From: Paracidobacterium acidisoli
GTDB taxonomy: Bacteria; Acidobacteriota; Terriglobia; Terriglobales; Acidobacteriaceae
Assembly: GCF_003428625.2 (NCBI RefSeq)
Contig: NZ_QVQT02000001.1
Location: forward strand, 372,001 to 436,000
Length of the DNA stretch: 64,000 nt
Direction: 5' to 3'
In this document: positions 1 to 9,630 of the stretch, piece after piece
How positions within the stretch are numbered: the first letter of the stretch is position 1
How the letters are laid out: each line of letters opens with the position of its first letter
Notes under the pieces: model-generated
Told to the model about the DNA's origin: nothing
Database searches by the model: none
What the model saw: only the letters and a program-made list of their open reading frames with translations
Program-made: the position numbers and the translations under genes

Positions 1-1853
1 ACTGGAAACCCGCGGAGGTCATTCAGCCCGTTGAACCGGCAATCGTCTCGCAATATTTTCAGCCGATTCGTATGGAAAAAGTATTGTCGGCAAAGAAGCT
101 GACCAACCCTGCGCCCGGGGTCTACGTTTACGATTCCGGTCAGAATATGTCGGCAGTAGAACGCCTTCGCGTGCAGGGGCCAGCAGGCACAAATATAAAA
201 ATGAGGTTTGCCGAGGTGTTGAATTCTGACGGCACGCTCTATACCGAAAATCTGCGTACAGCAAAAGCGACCGATCATTACATTCTTTCCGGAAAAGGAG
301 TCGAAGAATACCAGCCACGATTTACCTTCCACGGCTTTCGTTATGCAGAAATCACTGGCCTGCAAACAAATCCTGGAATCGATGCGCTGAAAGCAGTTGT
401 AATTCATACTGACGCGCCATTTACGGCGCGTCTGCACACCGGCAGTCCAATAATTAACCAGCTATGGAACAACATCTTATGGGGGCAGCGATCCAACTTC
501 GTTGGACTACCAACAGATTGTCCTCAGCGCGATGAGCGGCTCGGCTGGACCGCCGATGCTCAGGTCTTCTGGCGTGCCGCATCGTACAACATGGATCTGA
601 CACAGTTTTCAAAAAAGTTTGCTGCTGATTTGCGAGGCACGCAAAGCGGCACTGCAATGTATGGAATCATTGCCCCCGGAACTGCAAGCTCGAGCCCCGG
701 TTTTGCCGCTGGCTGGAGCGAAGCAGGCATCATCATACCGTGGACGGACTGGTTCCAGCGGGGGGACAGACGCATTCTCGAAGAGAACTGGGATGCAATG
801 CAGAAATATCTGAGTGCGATCCACCAGGCTAACCCTGATTATTTATGGGCAAAGGAATATGGCATATCGTTCGGCGATTGGCTGTCTCCGGAAGGAAAAA
901 CCGATGAGACTCTGATCGCCACGGCCTACTGGGCCTACGATGTTTCATTGATGCGAGAAATGGCCCACGCGCTGGGAAAAACTAAAGAAGAACAGCAATA
1001 CGCAATTCTTTTCGGCCACATTCGCGACGCCTTCGATAAGGCCTTTGTTCACTCCGACGGATTTGTCGCTGGCGCGGATAACAGTGCTTCATCTTTTGGA
1101 CAGATTAATAACCCCAATGCAAAGAGCCATGGCGGCGACACGCAGACCGGATACGTGCTGGCGCTGCATATGAATCTTCTGCCAAACACGCTTCGTCGTG
1201 CGGCCGCAGAAAAGCTGGTTGAGAAGATTCGCGAGAATGGATGGCGGCTGGGAACAGGATTTCTGGGAACTCCATACCTGTTGTCGGTACTCGTCGATTC
1301 CGGTCATGCAGATATCGCATACCGCTTGCTGCTCAATACTGATTATCCATCCTGGGGATATCTCGTTGACCATGGCGCGACAACGATGTGGGAGCGCTGG
1401 AACGGCGACAAAATGCGAGATGACCCCAGTATGAATTCCTACAATCACTATGCCTATGGTGCCGTTGCTGACTGGATCTACGGTTATGCTGCGGGCGTGG
1501 ATGCGACCCCGGACGATCCGGGATTTCATACCATTTACCTTCACCCGAATTTCGATCGCCGGATTGGCAGCGTTGACTTCTCTTACGATTCGTCCTATGG
1601 ACAAATCAAATCAGCATGGTCGATTCAGGATTCAACCGTTACGTGGCAATTCACGATACCGCCGAACACCACAGCTCTTTTGTCAGAGAATAATGCCGGC
1701 ATGCGTCCATTCACACTGGATGGCGCGGCTCTGGATGATAGCCCAAAGGTGCATTTGAGTGAAATGGCCGAGGGCGAAAAAGTCTACAGGTTTCCAGCTG
1801 GCTCGTACGTGCTCAAAGCGGTTTTGCCGCCTCAGCCTCTCTCCGGAAACTAA
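1..1853 (+). CDS. Alpha-L-rhamnosidase (GH78), 5' end missing
   Basis: The reading frame is open from the first bases of the window, so the gene begins upstream and the ATG at 72 is internal. The visible part is about 617 residues. It carries the GH78 core with the acidic motif DCPQRDERLGW, where the family's catalytic acid residues lie, then an alpha/alpha-barrel stretch and a C-terminal beta domain (VDFSYDSSYGQIKSAW). The family removes terminal alpha-L-rhamnose from plant glycosides, pectin side chains and bacterial polysaccharides, usually after export. The signal peptide would be in the missing part. It converges with the SGNH hydrolase gene 22 bases downstream. Family assignment is firm; the substrate is not known. 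Confidence 0.93.
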   Translation, partial: WKPAEVIQPVEPAIVSQYFQPIRMEKVLSAKKLTNPAPGVYVYDSGQNMSAVERLRVQGPAGTNIKMRFAEVLNSDGTLYTENLRTAKATDHYILSGKGVEEYQPRFTFHGFRYAEITGLQTNPGIDALKAVVIHTDAPFTARLHTGSPIINQLWNNILWGQRSNFVGLPTDCPQRDERLGWTADAQVFWRAASYNMDLTQFSKKFAADLRGTQSGTAMYGIIAPGTASSSPGFAAGWSEAGIIIPWTDWFQRGDRRILEENWDAMQKYLSAIHQANPDYLWAKEYGISFGDWLSPEGKTDETLIATAYWAYDVSLMREMAHALGKTKEEQQYAILFGHIRDAFDKAFVHSDGFVAGADNSASSFGQINNPNAKSHGGDTQTGYVLALHMNLLPNTLRRAAAEKLVEKIRENGWRLGTGFLGTPYLLSVLVDSGHADIAYRLLLNTDYPSWGYLVDHGATTMWERWNGDKMRDDPSMNSYNHYAYGAVADWIYGYAAGVDATPDDPGFHTIYLHPNFDRRIGSVDFSYDSSYGQIKSAWSIQDSTVTWQFTIPPNTTALLSENNAGMRPFTLDGAALDDSPKVHLSEMAEGEKVYRFPAGSYVLKAVLPPQPLSGN

Positions 1854-1874
1854 TGTTCGCTTCTGTCTGTCGGT

Positions 1875-2642
1875 TCACTTACGTAGTGCCTGGGAAACTG
1901 CAGCTTCAGCAAGTGGCGACATGATGGCATAACCTTCCGCAGTTGGATGCACGCCATCCACGGAAAGGCCGGGCCGCATACCTCCGTCCTTATCCGTCAT
2001 TGCAGAGTAGTAATCGAGGTAAGTAAGACCTTCCCGATCGCAAAAATCTTTCAGCCAGCTGTTAAGCTGACGAATTTCCTCTGCAGGTTGTATGCCTGGC
2101 TTCCATGGATAGGCGATCGCAGGAAGAATCGATGCGATCACTACCCTGATGTGGTTCTGCTTCGCGATCGCAGCCATGGATGCGAAATTATCCTCGATCA
2201 TTTGCGGTGTCGACGGACCGGTATTGCCTGCAATGTCGTTTGTTCCCGCAAGAATGACAACAGCGGCCGGATTCAGGTGCACAACGTCCTGCTGAAACCG
2301 TACCAGCATTTGCGGTGTCGTCTGTCCGCTGATACCGCGATTGATGTAAGGCTTGCCGGGGAAAAAGACCCCTGTCCGGCGTCCCCACCCATCGGTAATC
2401 GAATCACCATAAAACACCACGCGCTGCTCATTTGGCTGCACTGGCGGGAGCGTGGCATTTTCCGTCTGATACCGGCCAAGTTGCGCCCAGTCCTGGAGCT
2501 GAGCTTCCATACGTGCGATCTGCTGCCAGGCATCTGCATCAGGCGCCGCTGGAGTGTTACGCAGCGGTTGAGTACCGGGCACGCTCTGAGCCTGTAAAGA
2601 CGAGGCGCCGATTAGAACAGCACAGACCAGCATACGATTCAT
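1875..2642 (-). CDS. Secreted SGNH/GDSL-family hydrolase (esterase)
   Basis: The protein has 255 residues. The N-terminus is a signal peptide (MNRMLVCAVLIGASSLQAQ). The SGNH blocks are all visible: GDS nucleophile motif near residue 79, GTND block near residue 135, and the DGVHPT block near the C-terminus carrying the catalytic Asp and His. I chose ATG 2642 because GGAG lies seven bases upstream; the GTG at 2648 directly abuts that GGAG. Such enzymes de-acetylate sugars or cleave lipid esters. Next to a rhamnosidase, a role in de-esterifying plant polysaccharide is plausible but inferred only from position. Confidence 0.88.
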   Translation of the reverse strand: MNRMLVCAVLIGASSLQAQSVPGTQPLRNTPAAPDADAWQQIARMEAQLQDWAQLGRYQTENATLPPVQPNEQRVVFYGDSITDGWGRRTGVFFPGKPYINRGISGQTTPQMLVRFQQDVVHLNPAAVVILAGTNDIAGNTGPSTPQMIEDNFASMAAIAKQNHIRVVIASILPAIAYPWKPGIQPAEEIRQLNSWLKDFCDREGLTYLDYYSAMTDKDGGMRPGLSVDGVHPTAEGYAIMSPLAEAAVSQALRK

Positions 2643-2891
2643 TTGCACGCTCCATAAAAGATCGTTTTCAACATGCCCGGCTCATACAGCACGACTCATC
2701 ATAGACGACGACCTCCTGCATCAGGCCGTGTTGGTTTGAGCGTGGTGATTCAGCCGTGCTGCAGTTTCCGGCTTACCGAAGACTCTACAATTTCTCATGC
2801 ATACATCACTGCGTCGGCAATATTTTGGTCTTCTGCCTGACTGCTCTTTGTAATGGGATCAGCTTCAGGTATCCTTTTGGGCTACAGAACA

Positions 2892-5090
2892 ATGCATCAA
2901 TTTCTGAGGACAAGCGCTCTGCGGCTCGTAACCGTTGCCGGCACCGTGGTGATTTTCGCGGGAAGCCTCAATATATTGCAACCTTCTGCATACGGACGCA
3001 ATTCAGCAAAGGCTCGAGCGATCACACAACAGGACTGGCCGGCATATAACGGCAATCAGAATGGGGATCATTACTCCTCGCTCGCTCAGATCAATCGCAG
3101 CAATATAGCAAAGCTGAAGCCGGCATGGGTCTTCGACCTGAAAGAAGCGGGCGGACTACAGACGAATCCCCTGATCATTGGCCGGACGATGTACGCCTAC
3201 ACCACTACGCAGACAGTTCTTGCTCTCGATGCCGTAAACGGCAAAAAGCTCTGGCAATTTGTTCCGGAACAGCCAAGCCGCCAGCCGGCACGTGGCCTGA
3301 GTTACTGGACAGATGGCAGGACAAGCATTCTGTTCGCAGGAATGGTCAGCTATCTTTACGCGCTCGATCCGCAGACAGGCCGGCCAATTTCAGAATTTGG
3401 CGAGGGAGGACGAATCGATCTGCGGAAGGGTCTGGCTGATCCAGGTGTCGATTACACCAAAACCTTCGCCGCGATGACATCTCCGGGCACGATCTATAAG
3501 GATATGATCATCGTTGGCTTTCGAGCCCCTGAGACGGAACCGGCTTTACGCGGCGATATTCGGGCTTTCGATGTTCATACCGGCGCTCTGCGATGGTCCT
3601 TTCACACCATTCCTCATCCGGGAGAACCAGGATATTCCACCTGGATGCCGCAGTCCTGGAAAACGAGCGGCTCAGCAAATAACTGGGCAGGCATGACGCT
3701 CGATCAAAAGCGCGGAATCCTGTATGTTCCCACCGGCTCTGCGGTCAATGACTTTTATGGGTTTGACCGCATCGGTGACGATCTCTATGCCAACACTCTG
3801 CTGGCGCTGGATGCCAATACGGGCAAACTGATCTGGCATTTTCAGGATGTGCACCATGATATTTGGGATCGCGACTTCCCTTCTCCACCTGCGCTTATCA
3901 CGGTCAGGTCCCACGGCCGATCCATTGATGCAGTGGCTCAAACCTCAAAACAGGGATTTGTTTTCCTCTTCGACCGCGTGACCGGAAAGCCACTCTTTTC
4001 CATTCAGGAAAGGCCATTTCCCCCCTCAGTGGTACCCGGTGAAAAGACCTCACCCACTCAGCCGATTCCACTTGCTCCTGCTCCATACGCGAGACAACGG
4101 CTTACCGCCGACATGCTGACCACGCGCACACCGGAAGCCCATGCCTGGGCCCTCGATCACTTCAGAACATTCGTCAGTGATGGTCAGTTTGTGCCTTTCA
4201 GGGTCGACAAGCAGACGGTGGTGTTTCCCGGATTTGATGGAGGCGCGGAATGGGGTGGGCCCGGTGTCGATCCACACACAGGCGTGATCTATATCAACGC
4301 GAACGATATCGCCTGGACAGGCGGACTGACTGAAAATAAGCCCGGCGCCAGTCTGGGTGAAACGATTTACCAGAGTCAATGCTCAGTTTGCCACGGAGCT
4401 GACCGGCAGGGTTCGCCGCCGGAATTTCCTTCACTCGCCGGTGTCACCGACCGGTTCTCCAATTCGGCAATTGGAGAGATTCTTCATCGTGGCCGAGGTC
4501 GCATGCCTTCCTTTCCGAATATCGACGGTACAAGCGAAGCTGCATTGCTGAACTATCTGCGAACAGGTGGAAAAGAGACATCGGACAGCTCCGGCCATCA
4601 GCAGGCGAAAGAAGTGGCGTCCACACTTGAGCCCCTGAATGGCGAGGCAAAGTACCGTTTTACCGGTTACCGCAAATTCCTCGATCCTGACGGCTACCCT
4701 GCCGTACGCCCCCCATGGGGTACTCTGAATGCCATCGACATGAATACCGGCCACTATCTTTGGAAGATTCCCCTGGGCAGTTATCCGGAGCTTGCGGCCG
4801 CGGGCATGAAAAACACAGGCAGTGAAAACTATGGCGGTCCGCTGGTAACCGCAGGCGGTGTGGTGATGATCGCCGCGACAAATTTCGATCGCCAGATCCG
4901 TGCGTTTAACAGCTCAACCGGTGAGTTGCTGTGGTCAGCGACGCTTCCCTACTCCGGTAATGCCACCCCTGCTACCTATATGATCGACGGCAGGCAATAT
5001 GTTGTTATCGCTGCCAGTGGAGCGCGAGATACAAAAGGACCACAGGGGGCTGCCTATGTCGCATTCGCACTGCCTGAAACGGATAATTAA
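2892..5090 (+). CDS. PQQ-dependent quinoprotein dehydrogenase with inserted cytochrome c domain
   Basis: The product is about 732 residues. A hydrophobic export signal is followed by the quinoprotein beta-propeller (DWPAYNGNQNGDHYS, then repeated LDAxTGKxxW blades). A c-type heme site, CSVCH, sits at about residues 497-501, between the main propeller part and the last blades (NYGGPLVTAGG). The layout resembles membrane- or periplasm-associated glucose/alcohol quinoproteins that pass electrons from PQQ to heme. ATG 2892 gives a clean signal peptide; ATG 2853 would add 13 residues, and neither has a good ribosome site. No pqq synthesis genes are in the window. The substrate is unknown. Confidence 0.9.
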   Translation: MHQFLRTSALRLVTVAGTVVIFAGSLNILQPSAYGRNSAKARAITQQDWPAYNGNQNGDHYSSLAQINRSNIAKLKPAWVFDLKEAGGLQTNPLIIGRTMYAYTTTQTVLALDAVNGKKLWQFVPEQPSRQPARGLSYWTDGRTSILFAGMVSYLYALDPQTGRPISEFGEGGRIDLRKGLADPGVDYTKTFAAMTSPGTIYKDMIIVGFRAPETEPALRGDIRAFDVHTGALRWSFHTIPHPGEPGYSTWMPQSWKTSGSANNWAGMTLDQKRGILYVPTGSAVNDFYGFDRIGDDLYANTLLALDANTGKLIWHFQDVHHDIWDRDFPSPPALITVRSHGRSIDAVAQTSKQGFVFLFDRVTGKPLFSIQERPFPPSVVPGEKTSPTQPIPLAPAPYARQRLTADMLTTRTPEAHAWALDHFRTFVSDGQFVPFRVDKQTVVFPGFDGGAEWGGPGVDPHTGVIYINANDIAWTGGLTENKPGASLGETIYQSQCSVCHGADRQGSPPEFPSLAGVTDRFSNSAIGEILHRGRGRMPSFPNIDGTSEAALLNYLRTGGKETSDSSGHQQAKEVASTLEPLNGEAKYRFTGYRKFLDPDGYPAVRPPWGTLNAIDMNTGHYLWKIPLGSYPELAAAGMKNTGSENYGGPLVTAGGVVMIAATNFDRQIRAFNSSTGELLWSATLPYSGNATPATYMIDGRQYVVIAASGARDTKGPQGAAYVAFALPETDN

Positions 5091-5193
5091 TTGACGTAAA
5101 GAATCGCGTGTCAGCGGCTGACAGACCAGACTCACAGCAGGATTACATTTCCACTAAAGATCAACATTAAATATCGGCAGTAAAGGTGCATGA

Positions 5194-6444
5194 ATGACAC
5201 TTCAGATCAGAACTCGCCTCAGCATCATGATGTTTCTTGAGTACTTCATCTGGGGCGCGTGGTACGTAACGCTCAGCACCTGGCTTTCTGCCGGATTGCA
5301 TTTTAACGGTGAGCAGATTGGACTTGCCGCCGGTACCACTGCAATCGGCGCTATCGTTGCACCTTTTTTTGTCGGACTCATCGCGGACCGTATGTTCAGT
5401 ACGGAACGGGTACTGACCGTTCTTCACGGCCTTGGCGCTGTTGCCCTCTACACGGCCTCGCGACAGACAAATTTCGGCACGCTCTATGTTCTTGTGCTTC
5501 TCTATTGTCTGTTCTTTATGCCCACGCTCGCTCTGACAAATTCCCTCGCCTTTCGTCAGATGACTGATCCCAAACTGGAGTTTGGGCCAATCCGCGTTCT
5601 GGGTACTGGTGGATGGATCGTTGCAGGGCTCCTGATCGGCGGTCTCAGCATTGAGAAAACAGCGTATCCCATGCAGCTCGCAGCGGTATCTTCGCTGGTC
5701 ATGGCGCTCTATTGCCTTACGCTGCCGCACACGCCGCCGCTTGCGACACAGAAGCGCGTGACGATTGGAAGCATCTTTCCGCGTGAAGCAATCGACCTGC
5801 TGCGAGATCGGTCCATTGCGATCTTTGCCATCGCATCCTTCCTCATCTGCATCCCGCTGCAGTTTTACTACGCATTTACCAATCTCTTTCTGAATGAAAA
5901 GGGTGTCGTGAACGCAGCCGGGAAAATGACAGGCGGGCAAATGTCCGAGCTGATCTGTATGCTGCTGATTCCCTGGTTTTTCCGCCGCCTTGGCGTGAAA
6001 TACATGCTGGTTGCCGGAATGGCTGCATGGACAGTGCGTTATTTTCTTTTCGCCTATGGCGGGCTCGGCGACCGCATGTGGATGTTGTGGATCGGCATTC
6101 TTCTCCATGGCATTTGCTATGACTTCTTCTTTGTTACAGGACAGATCTATATTGACCGCGAAGCGGAAACGCACTTTCGGGCGGCGGCTCAGGGACTTAT
6201 CACCCTCATTACTTACGGCGCGGGTATGTTTGTAGGCTCATGGCTCTCTGGTGCCGTGGTAGAGCACTACACGCTCGCTTCGACTACGGGCGTACCTGCT
6301 CACGACTGGCGGTCAATCTGGATCTTTTCCGCGATATCATCAGCTATTGTTCTGGTCGCTTTTCTCTTTTCTTTCAGCGAGAAACCGCGATTGCGCGTGG
6401 ATGAGCGAGAAACAAGAAGCGTTTCTCCGGAGCTTCCTGCTTAA
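5194..6444 (+). CDS. MFS transporter, nucleoside:H+ symporter (NupG-like) family
   Basis: The protein has 416 residues and about 12 hydrophobic segments. The N-terminal signature (MMFLEYFIWGAWYVTL) and the loop GLIADRMFSTERVL are typical of the NupG/XapB nucleoside permease branch of the major facilitator superfamily. The ATG at 5194 follows AAAGG by seven bases. In acidobacteria and Bacteroidetes this branch often sits beside sugar-degrading genes, so the substrate could be a nucleoside or a sugar. It lies 100 bases downstream of the quinoprotein gene on the same strand; co-transcription is possible but unproven. Confidence 0.85.
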   Translation: MTLQIRTRLSIMMFLEYFIWGAWYVTLSTWLSAGLHFNGEQIGLAAGTTAIGAIVAPFFVGLIADRMFSTERVLTVLHGLGAVALYTASRQTNFGTLYVLVLLYCLFFMPTLALTNSLAFRQMTDPKLEFGPIRVLGTGGWIVAGLLIGGLSIEKTAYPMQLAAVSSLVMALYCLTLPHTPPLATQKRVTIGSIFPREAIDLLRDRSIAIFAIASFLICIPLQFYYAFTNLFLNEKGVVNAAGKMTGGQMSELICMLLIPWFFRRLGVKYMLVAGMAAWTVRYFLFAYGGLGDRMWMLWIGILLHGICYDFFFVTGQIYIDREAETHFRAAAQGLITLITYGAGMFVGSWLSGAVVEHYTLASTTGVPAHDWRSIWIFSAISSAIVLVAFLFSFSEKPRLRVDERETRSVSPELPA

Positions 6445-6496
6445 CATTCCGATATTCATGATGAAGCTTTGCAGGGACAAGAGATCCATGGGCGCA

Positions 6497-7573
6497 TTAT
6501 TCCTTAAAGAGCAATGACAGCTCCTCTGCATCTCTGAAATTGCTCAGGCCCACACCCACAAGGCGAAAGCGTTGCTCGGGACCGGTATCGAAACGATCCT
6601 TCAGAGACAGCGCAATTGTTGTTAATTCTTCGCATGAAGCAGGTGGAGCTGCAGGAGTGCAGCTCCTCGTATAGATCGCGAATTTACTCGTCTTCAGCTT
6701 CAGAATGACCGTGCGAGCCACACGTCCGTCCTTTTGCGAGCCGGCCCACACTTTTTCCGCCAGTCGTCGAATCAATGTCTCTGTTTCGGCAAGAGGCAGA
6801 TCACGCTCAAATGTATCTTCCGCAGAAATCGATCTGGTCCGCCTGTTGGCAACAACCGGATTGTGATCAATGCCGCGCGCCAGCTCGTAAAGCCGCAAAC
6901 CATACTTCCCGAATTGTGCCTGCAGGTCCTGCAGCTCAAACCGCTGCAGATCCGCTACCGTCCTCACATCTATCTGCTTTAGCCGTTGCTCTGTGACTCT
7001 CCCAACACCGGGAATGCGTCCCACTTCGAGAGACGGTAAAAATGCCGCCACATCCTGAGGCTGAATTACGAATAGACCATCCGGCTTTCGCCAGTCCGAC
7101 GCAATTTTTGCAAGGAACTTATTCGGAGCGACCCCAGCCGACGCCGCAAGATGAAGCTCTTCACGGATTTGCTGACGAATGGTCCTGGCAACACGCGTTG
7201 CCGTTGATAATCCTGTCTTGTTCTCTGTCACATCCAGATAGGCTTCATCCAGTGACAACGGCTCGATCAGATCGGTATGGCGCCGGAATATTTCATGTAC
7301 CGCACGGGAAACGGCTCTGTAGCGGGAAAAGTCCGGAGGAACAAATATTGCTTCCGGGCACAAACGCTCAGCACGTGTTGCCGGCATAGCGGACCGGACA
7401 CCAAAACGCCGTGCTTCATACGAAGCTGCGCATACAACAGACCGATTTCCTCGCCATGCGACGACAACCGGTTTTCCTCGCAGAGACGCATCGTCTCTCT
7501 GTTCGACAGATGCATAAAACGCATCCATGTCCACATGGATGATCTTCCGGGGCATCGCCAACAGAGTGGTCAT
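6497..7573 (-). CDS. dinB: DNA polymerase IV (Y-family translesion polymerase)
   Basis: This error-prone polymerase copies past damaged bases. The protein is 358 residues from ATG 7573, which follows GGAAG; the ATG at 7555 would give the classic start MPRKIIHVDMDAFYAS. The catalytic metal-binding motifs HVDMDAFYASVEQ and SLDEAYLDVT are intact. Helix-hairpin-helix (GRIPGVGRVTEQ) and little-finger regions follow, so the gene looks complete. No beta-clamp motif could be assigned with certainty at the end (EELSLLFKE is a candidate). It converges with the permease gene, and the nearest upstream feature is a tRNA on the same strand. Confidence 0.96.
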   Translation of the reverse strand: MTTLLAMPRKIIHVDMDAFYASVEQRDDASLRGKPVVVAWRGNRSVVCAASYEARRFGVRSAMPATRAERLCPEAIFVPPDFSRYRAVSRAVHEIFRRHTDLIEPLSLDEAYLDVTENKTGLSTATRVARTIRQQIREELHLAASAGVAPNKFLAKIASDWRKPDGLFVIQPQDVAAFLPSLEVGRIPGVGRVTEQRLKQIDVRTVADLQRFELQDLQAQFGKYGLRLYELARGIDHNPVVANRRTRSISAEDTFERDLPLAETETLIRRLAEKVWAGSQKDGRVARTVILKLKTSKFAIYTRSCTPAAPPASCEELTTIALSLKDRFDTGPEQRFRLVGVGLSNFRDAEELSLLFKE

Positions 7574-7794
7574 GAATTCTTCCACGCTTACCGCGCACTT
7601 CAGAGGGAACTCGAATTGCCGCTCGAGGTGCAGCAGCATCTGATCGCCACACGAGAATGATAACCACTATGGAGTACGGCAAAGAGCTGCCCTTGCGCAA
7701 GAGAAAGATGCGCGAAGCGAATGCTGCCGACGGGACCAGATGGACTCCAATCGGTCTCTCGTAAATCGTAAGCTGTTGACTCTAATATGGATAT

Positions 7795-7871
7795 TGGTAG
7801 CGCCATCGGGGATCGAACCCGAACTCTTCGCCTTGAGAGGGCGACGTGTTAACCAATTACACCATGGCGCC
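7795..7871 (-). tRNA. tRNA-Glu (anticodon CTC)
   Basis: Read on the minus strand, all arms fold: acceptor GGCGCCA with TGGCGCT (one G-T pair), D stem GTGT/ACAC, anticodon stem TCGCC/GGCGA with loop CTCTCAA, and T arm TCGGG-TTCGATC-CCCGA. The loop places CTC at positions 34-36, which reads GAG (Glu). A discriminator A and an encoded CCA end the gene, for 77 bases in all. Confidence 0.96.
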
Positions 7872-8022
7872 GTAAGGGACCAGAACGGTCCGAAACCAAC
7901 TTTTTAACTATACCAGAGCGTGTCTGGAAAGAGAGATCTTGCCTGACTCATCTTTTCAGCAAAATGTCTCGGCTTTAAGCAGGAATGATACATGGAAGAG
8001 GCCATCAAAAAAAGCCGGCAGC

Positions 8023-8298
8023 TCAGATGCCCAGCTTTTTCACTTCCTCGTTGTAATACTTGCGATAAAGAATGTCCCATTCCTGGCTACCTTCCAGGAT
8101 AATGCGGCGCTGAGATTCGATTTTCTGCTTGGCGGCCTTATCGATCTTCAACTCTTCCATCAGCAGGTGCTCAAGAATTTTGCGCGCTTCCTGGCGGATG
8201 GTATTGCGGTCTTCAAGAAAATCGCACTCCTCAGTCTCGGCAAGCGTATCAGCTACCACATGAGCCAGTTTGTTGAGCTTGTCGCGCGAAATTCTCAC
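8023..8298 (-). CDS. DUF507 family protein (second copy)
   Basis: This 91-residue charged, helical protein is of the DUF507 type (MRISRDKLNKLAHVVADTL). No enzymatic motif or membrane segment is visible. It starts with GTG at 8298, sharing the four bases GTGA with the stop of the upstream DUF507 gene, so the two are translationally coupled. The function of the family is unknown. Confidence 0.85.
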   Translation of the reverse strand: MRISRDKLNKLAHVVADTLAETEECDFLEDRNTIRQEARKILEHLLMEELKIDKAAKQKIESQRRIILEGSQEWDILYRKYYNEEVKKLGI

Positions 8299-8573
8299 AG
8301 CACCGCCTTATATTTGCGCGCCAGTTCGATCTTCACCTTTTTGAACATCTCGGCATAGCTGGCCCCGGTACGCTGCATTTCATTTTGATAGGCGTCCAGG
8401 ATCACGCGAACTTCCTCATTGATCCGGTCTTCCAGCGACAACTCGTCCAAAAGGCCATTGTTGACACGCTCTTCGACGGCCCCGGGCTTGTCGGCCCGGA
8501 TCATTTTTGCCTCAATGAGGTGTTTCACTGTGTGGCGCGCCAGATATCCGACGTACTCGCGTGAAAAAATCAT
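8295..8573 (-). CDS. DUF507 family protein (first copy)
   Basis: The 92-residue protein beginning MIFSREYVGYLARHTV is a paralogue of the downstream gene: both share an N-terminal (I/F)SR-(D/E) start, a central acidic helix and a final RKY segment. ATG 8573 was preferred over 8597 because homologous-looking residues begin there. The GTGA overlap with the next gene suggests equal expression and perhaps a heterodimer. The function is unknown. Confidence 0.83.
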   Translation of the reverse strand: MIFSREYVGYLARHTVKHLIEAKMIRADKPGAVEERVNNGLLDELSLEDRINEEVRVILDAYQNEMQRTGASYAEMFKKVKIELARKYKAVL

Positions 8574-8656
8574 GTATCTCGTTATGAAATATAGCACATC
8601 AACTGAGGCAAATCTTCATCTTCCTGACTGGCTCAGGCCATGTGCATCTCCGAAGA

Positions 8657-9025
8657 TCAATCCCCTGATCCAGGAGCAATCTTATGCGGGCAACCGGCAG
8701 TGTTGATACACCCATCCGCCAGAATCAGCCTCCGGACGGGACGGCCTGCAACAAGATGCTCACTCACAATCTCCTGCACATCCTGCAGCTGAACGCCGCC
8801 GTACCAGACTCCTTCCGGGTAGACGACAACCGTTGGTCCATGTTCACACTGATCGAGACATCCGGCTTTATTTGCCCGGACGCGGCCAGACAGACCCGCT
8901 GCCCGGATCGCATCTTTGAAACGAGCCTGCAGCTCTCCTTTTCCATCCGTAGTACACGAGGGACGGGCGCTCCCCGGCTCGCGCGTATTGGTACATATAA
9001 AAATGTGGTGTTCGAAAGCTGACAA
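8657..9025 (-). CDS. Thioredoxin-like [2Fe-2S] ferredoxin
   Basis: The product is a 122-residue thioredoxin-fold ferredoxin. The visible cluster cysteines are in FICTN, PSCTTDG, and the paired GCLDQCEHGP, matching the C-x(n)-C ... C-x3-C pattern of this family, related to the NuoE 2Fe-2S domain. I place the start at TTG 9025 because GGGAG sits seven bases upstream and the protein then opens with the usual MSAFEHHIFICTN; TTG 9046 lacks this spacing. These proteins carry electrons in the cytoplasm; partners are not evident here. Two extra cysteines lie near the C-terminus (DGCINTAGC). Confidence 0.88.
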   Translation of the reverse strand: MSAFEHHIFICTNTREPGSARPSCTTDGKGELQARFKDAIRAAGLSGRVRANKAGCLDQCEHGPTVVVYPEGVWYGGVQLQDVQEIVSEHLVAGRPVRRLILADGCINTAGCPHKIAPGSGD

Positions 9026-9144
9026 GCAATGGCTCCCTGGCTTCAACTGGCCTGTTTTTACGGTTTCTTATTGTTAGAGGTCAAACATCGTGATCGGGAC
9101 GCATTTTCCACCCCCGCGATTCAGATACACTGGCACCTGCGACA

Positions 9145-9630
9145 ATGGAACCCCTCAATATTCATCCTGACAATCTGCATTCGACCAAAGATGACATGGT
9201 GGCCTTTATCGAAGGACACGGCATGCGCCGACTGCCCGGTCACGCCGGTGATGACGTGCCAGGCATTCTTTGGGAAGACGAAACCAACCCGGACAGCTGG
9301 AAGGATTTCGTGGAAATGGCGAAAACCGCCGGCGCTCCGTTTATTACCATGAGCGACGTCGTGCTTGAAAAGGACGATGTGGAGCTGCTGATCGAGGAGC
9401 TTCAGGAGCATCATTTCCCTGATGAAGAGGTCCCCGAAGTGGATGAAGCGCAGGTGCTCGTCACGCACATCGGGAAAACCGGCTATCTCCAGCTCGGATT
9501 CGCCCATCAGGGCATCATGTTTCTTCACGAAAGTGCTACCGGCTGGTATGAGCGTTACCAGCAGTTGCTTGAGTCGGTCAATGATTTCGGCAACATCGTT
9601 CTTGACGACGGAGATGAAGAAGAAGAGTAG
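9145..9630 (+). CDS. Conserved-looking acidic protein of unknown function, upstream of recJ
   Basis: The 161-residue product is acidic, with a run of Glu/Asp at the C-terminus (DDGDEEEE). It has no signal peptide, membrane segment or motif that I recognise. The stop TAG shares its last base with the GTG start of recJ, so the two are very likely co-translated. It begins at ATG 9145 without a clear ribosome site. A role linked to DNA repair can be guessed only from the coupling to recJ. Confidence 0.8.
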   Translation: MEPLNIHPDNLHSTKDDMVAFIEGHGMRRLPGHAGDDVPGILWEDETNPDSWKDFVEMAKTAGAPFITMSDVVLEKDDVELLIEELQEHHFPDEEVPEVDEAQVLVTHIGKTGYLQLGFAHQGIMFLHESATGWYERYQQLLESVNDFGNIVLDDGDEEEE

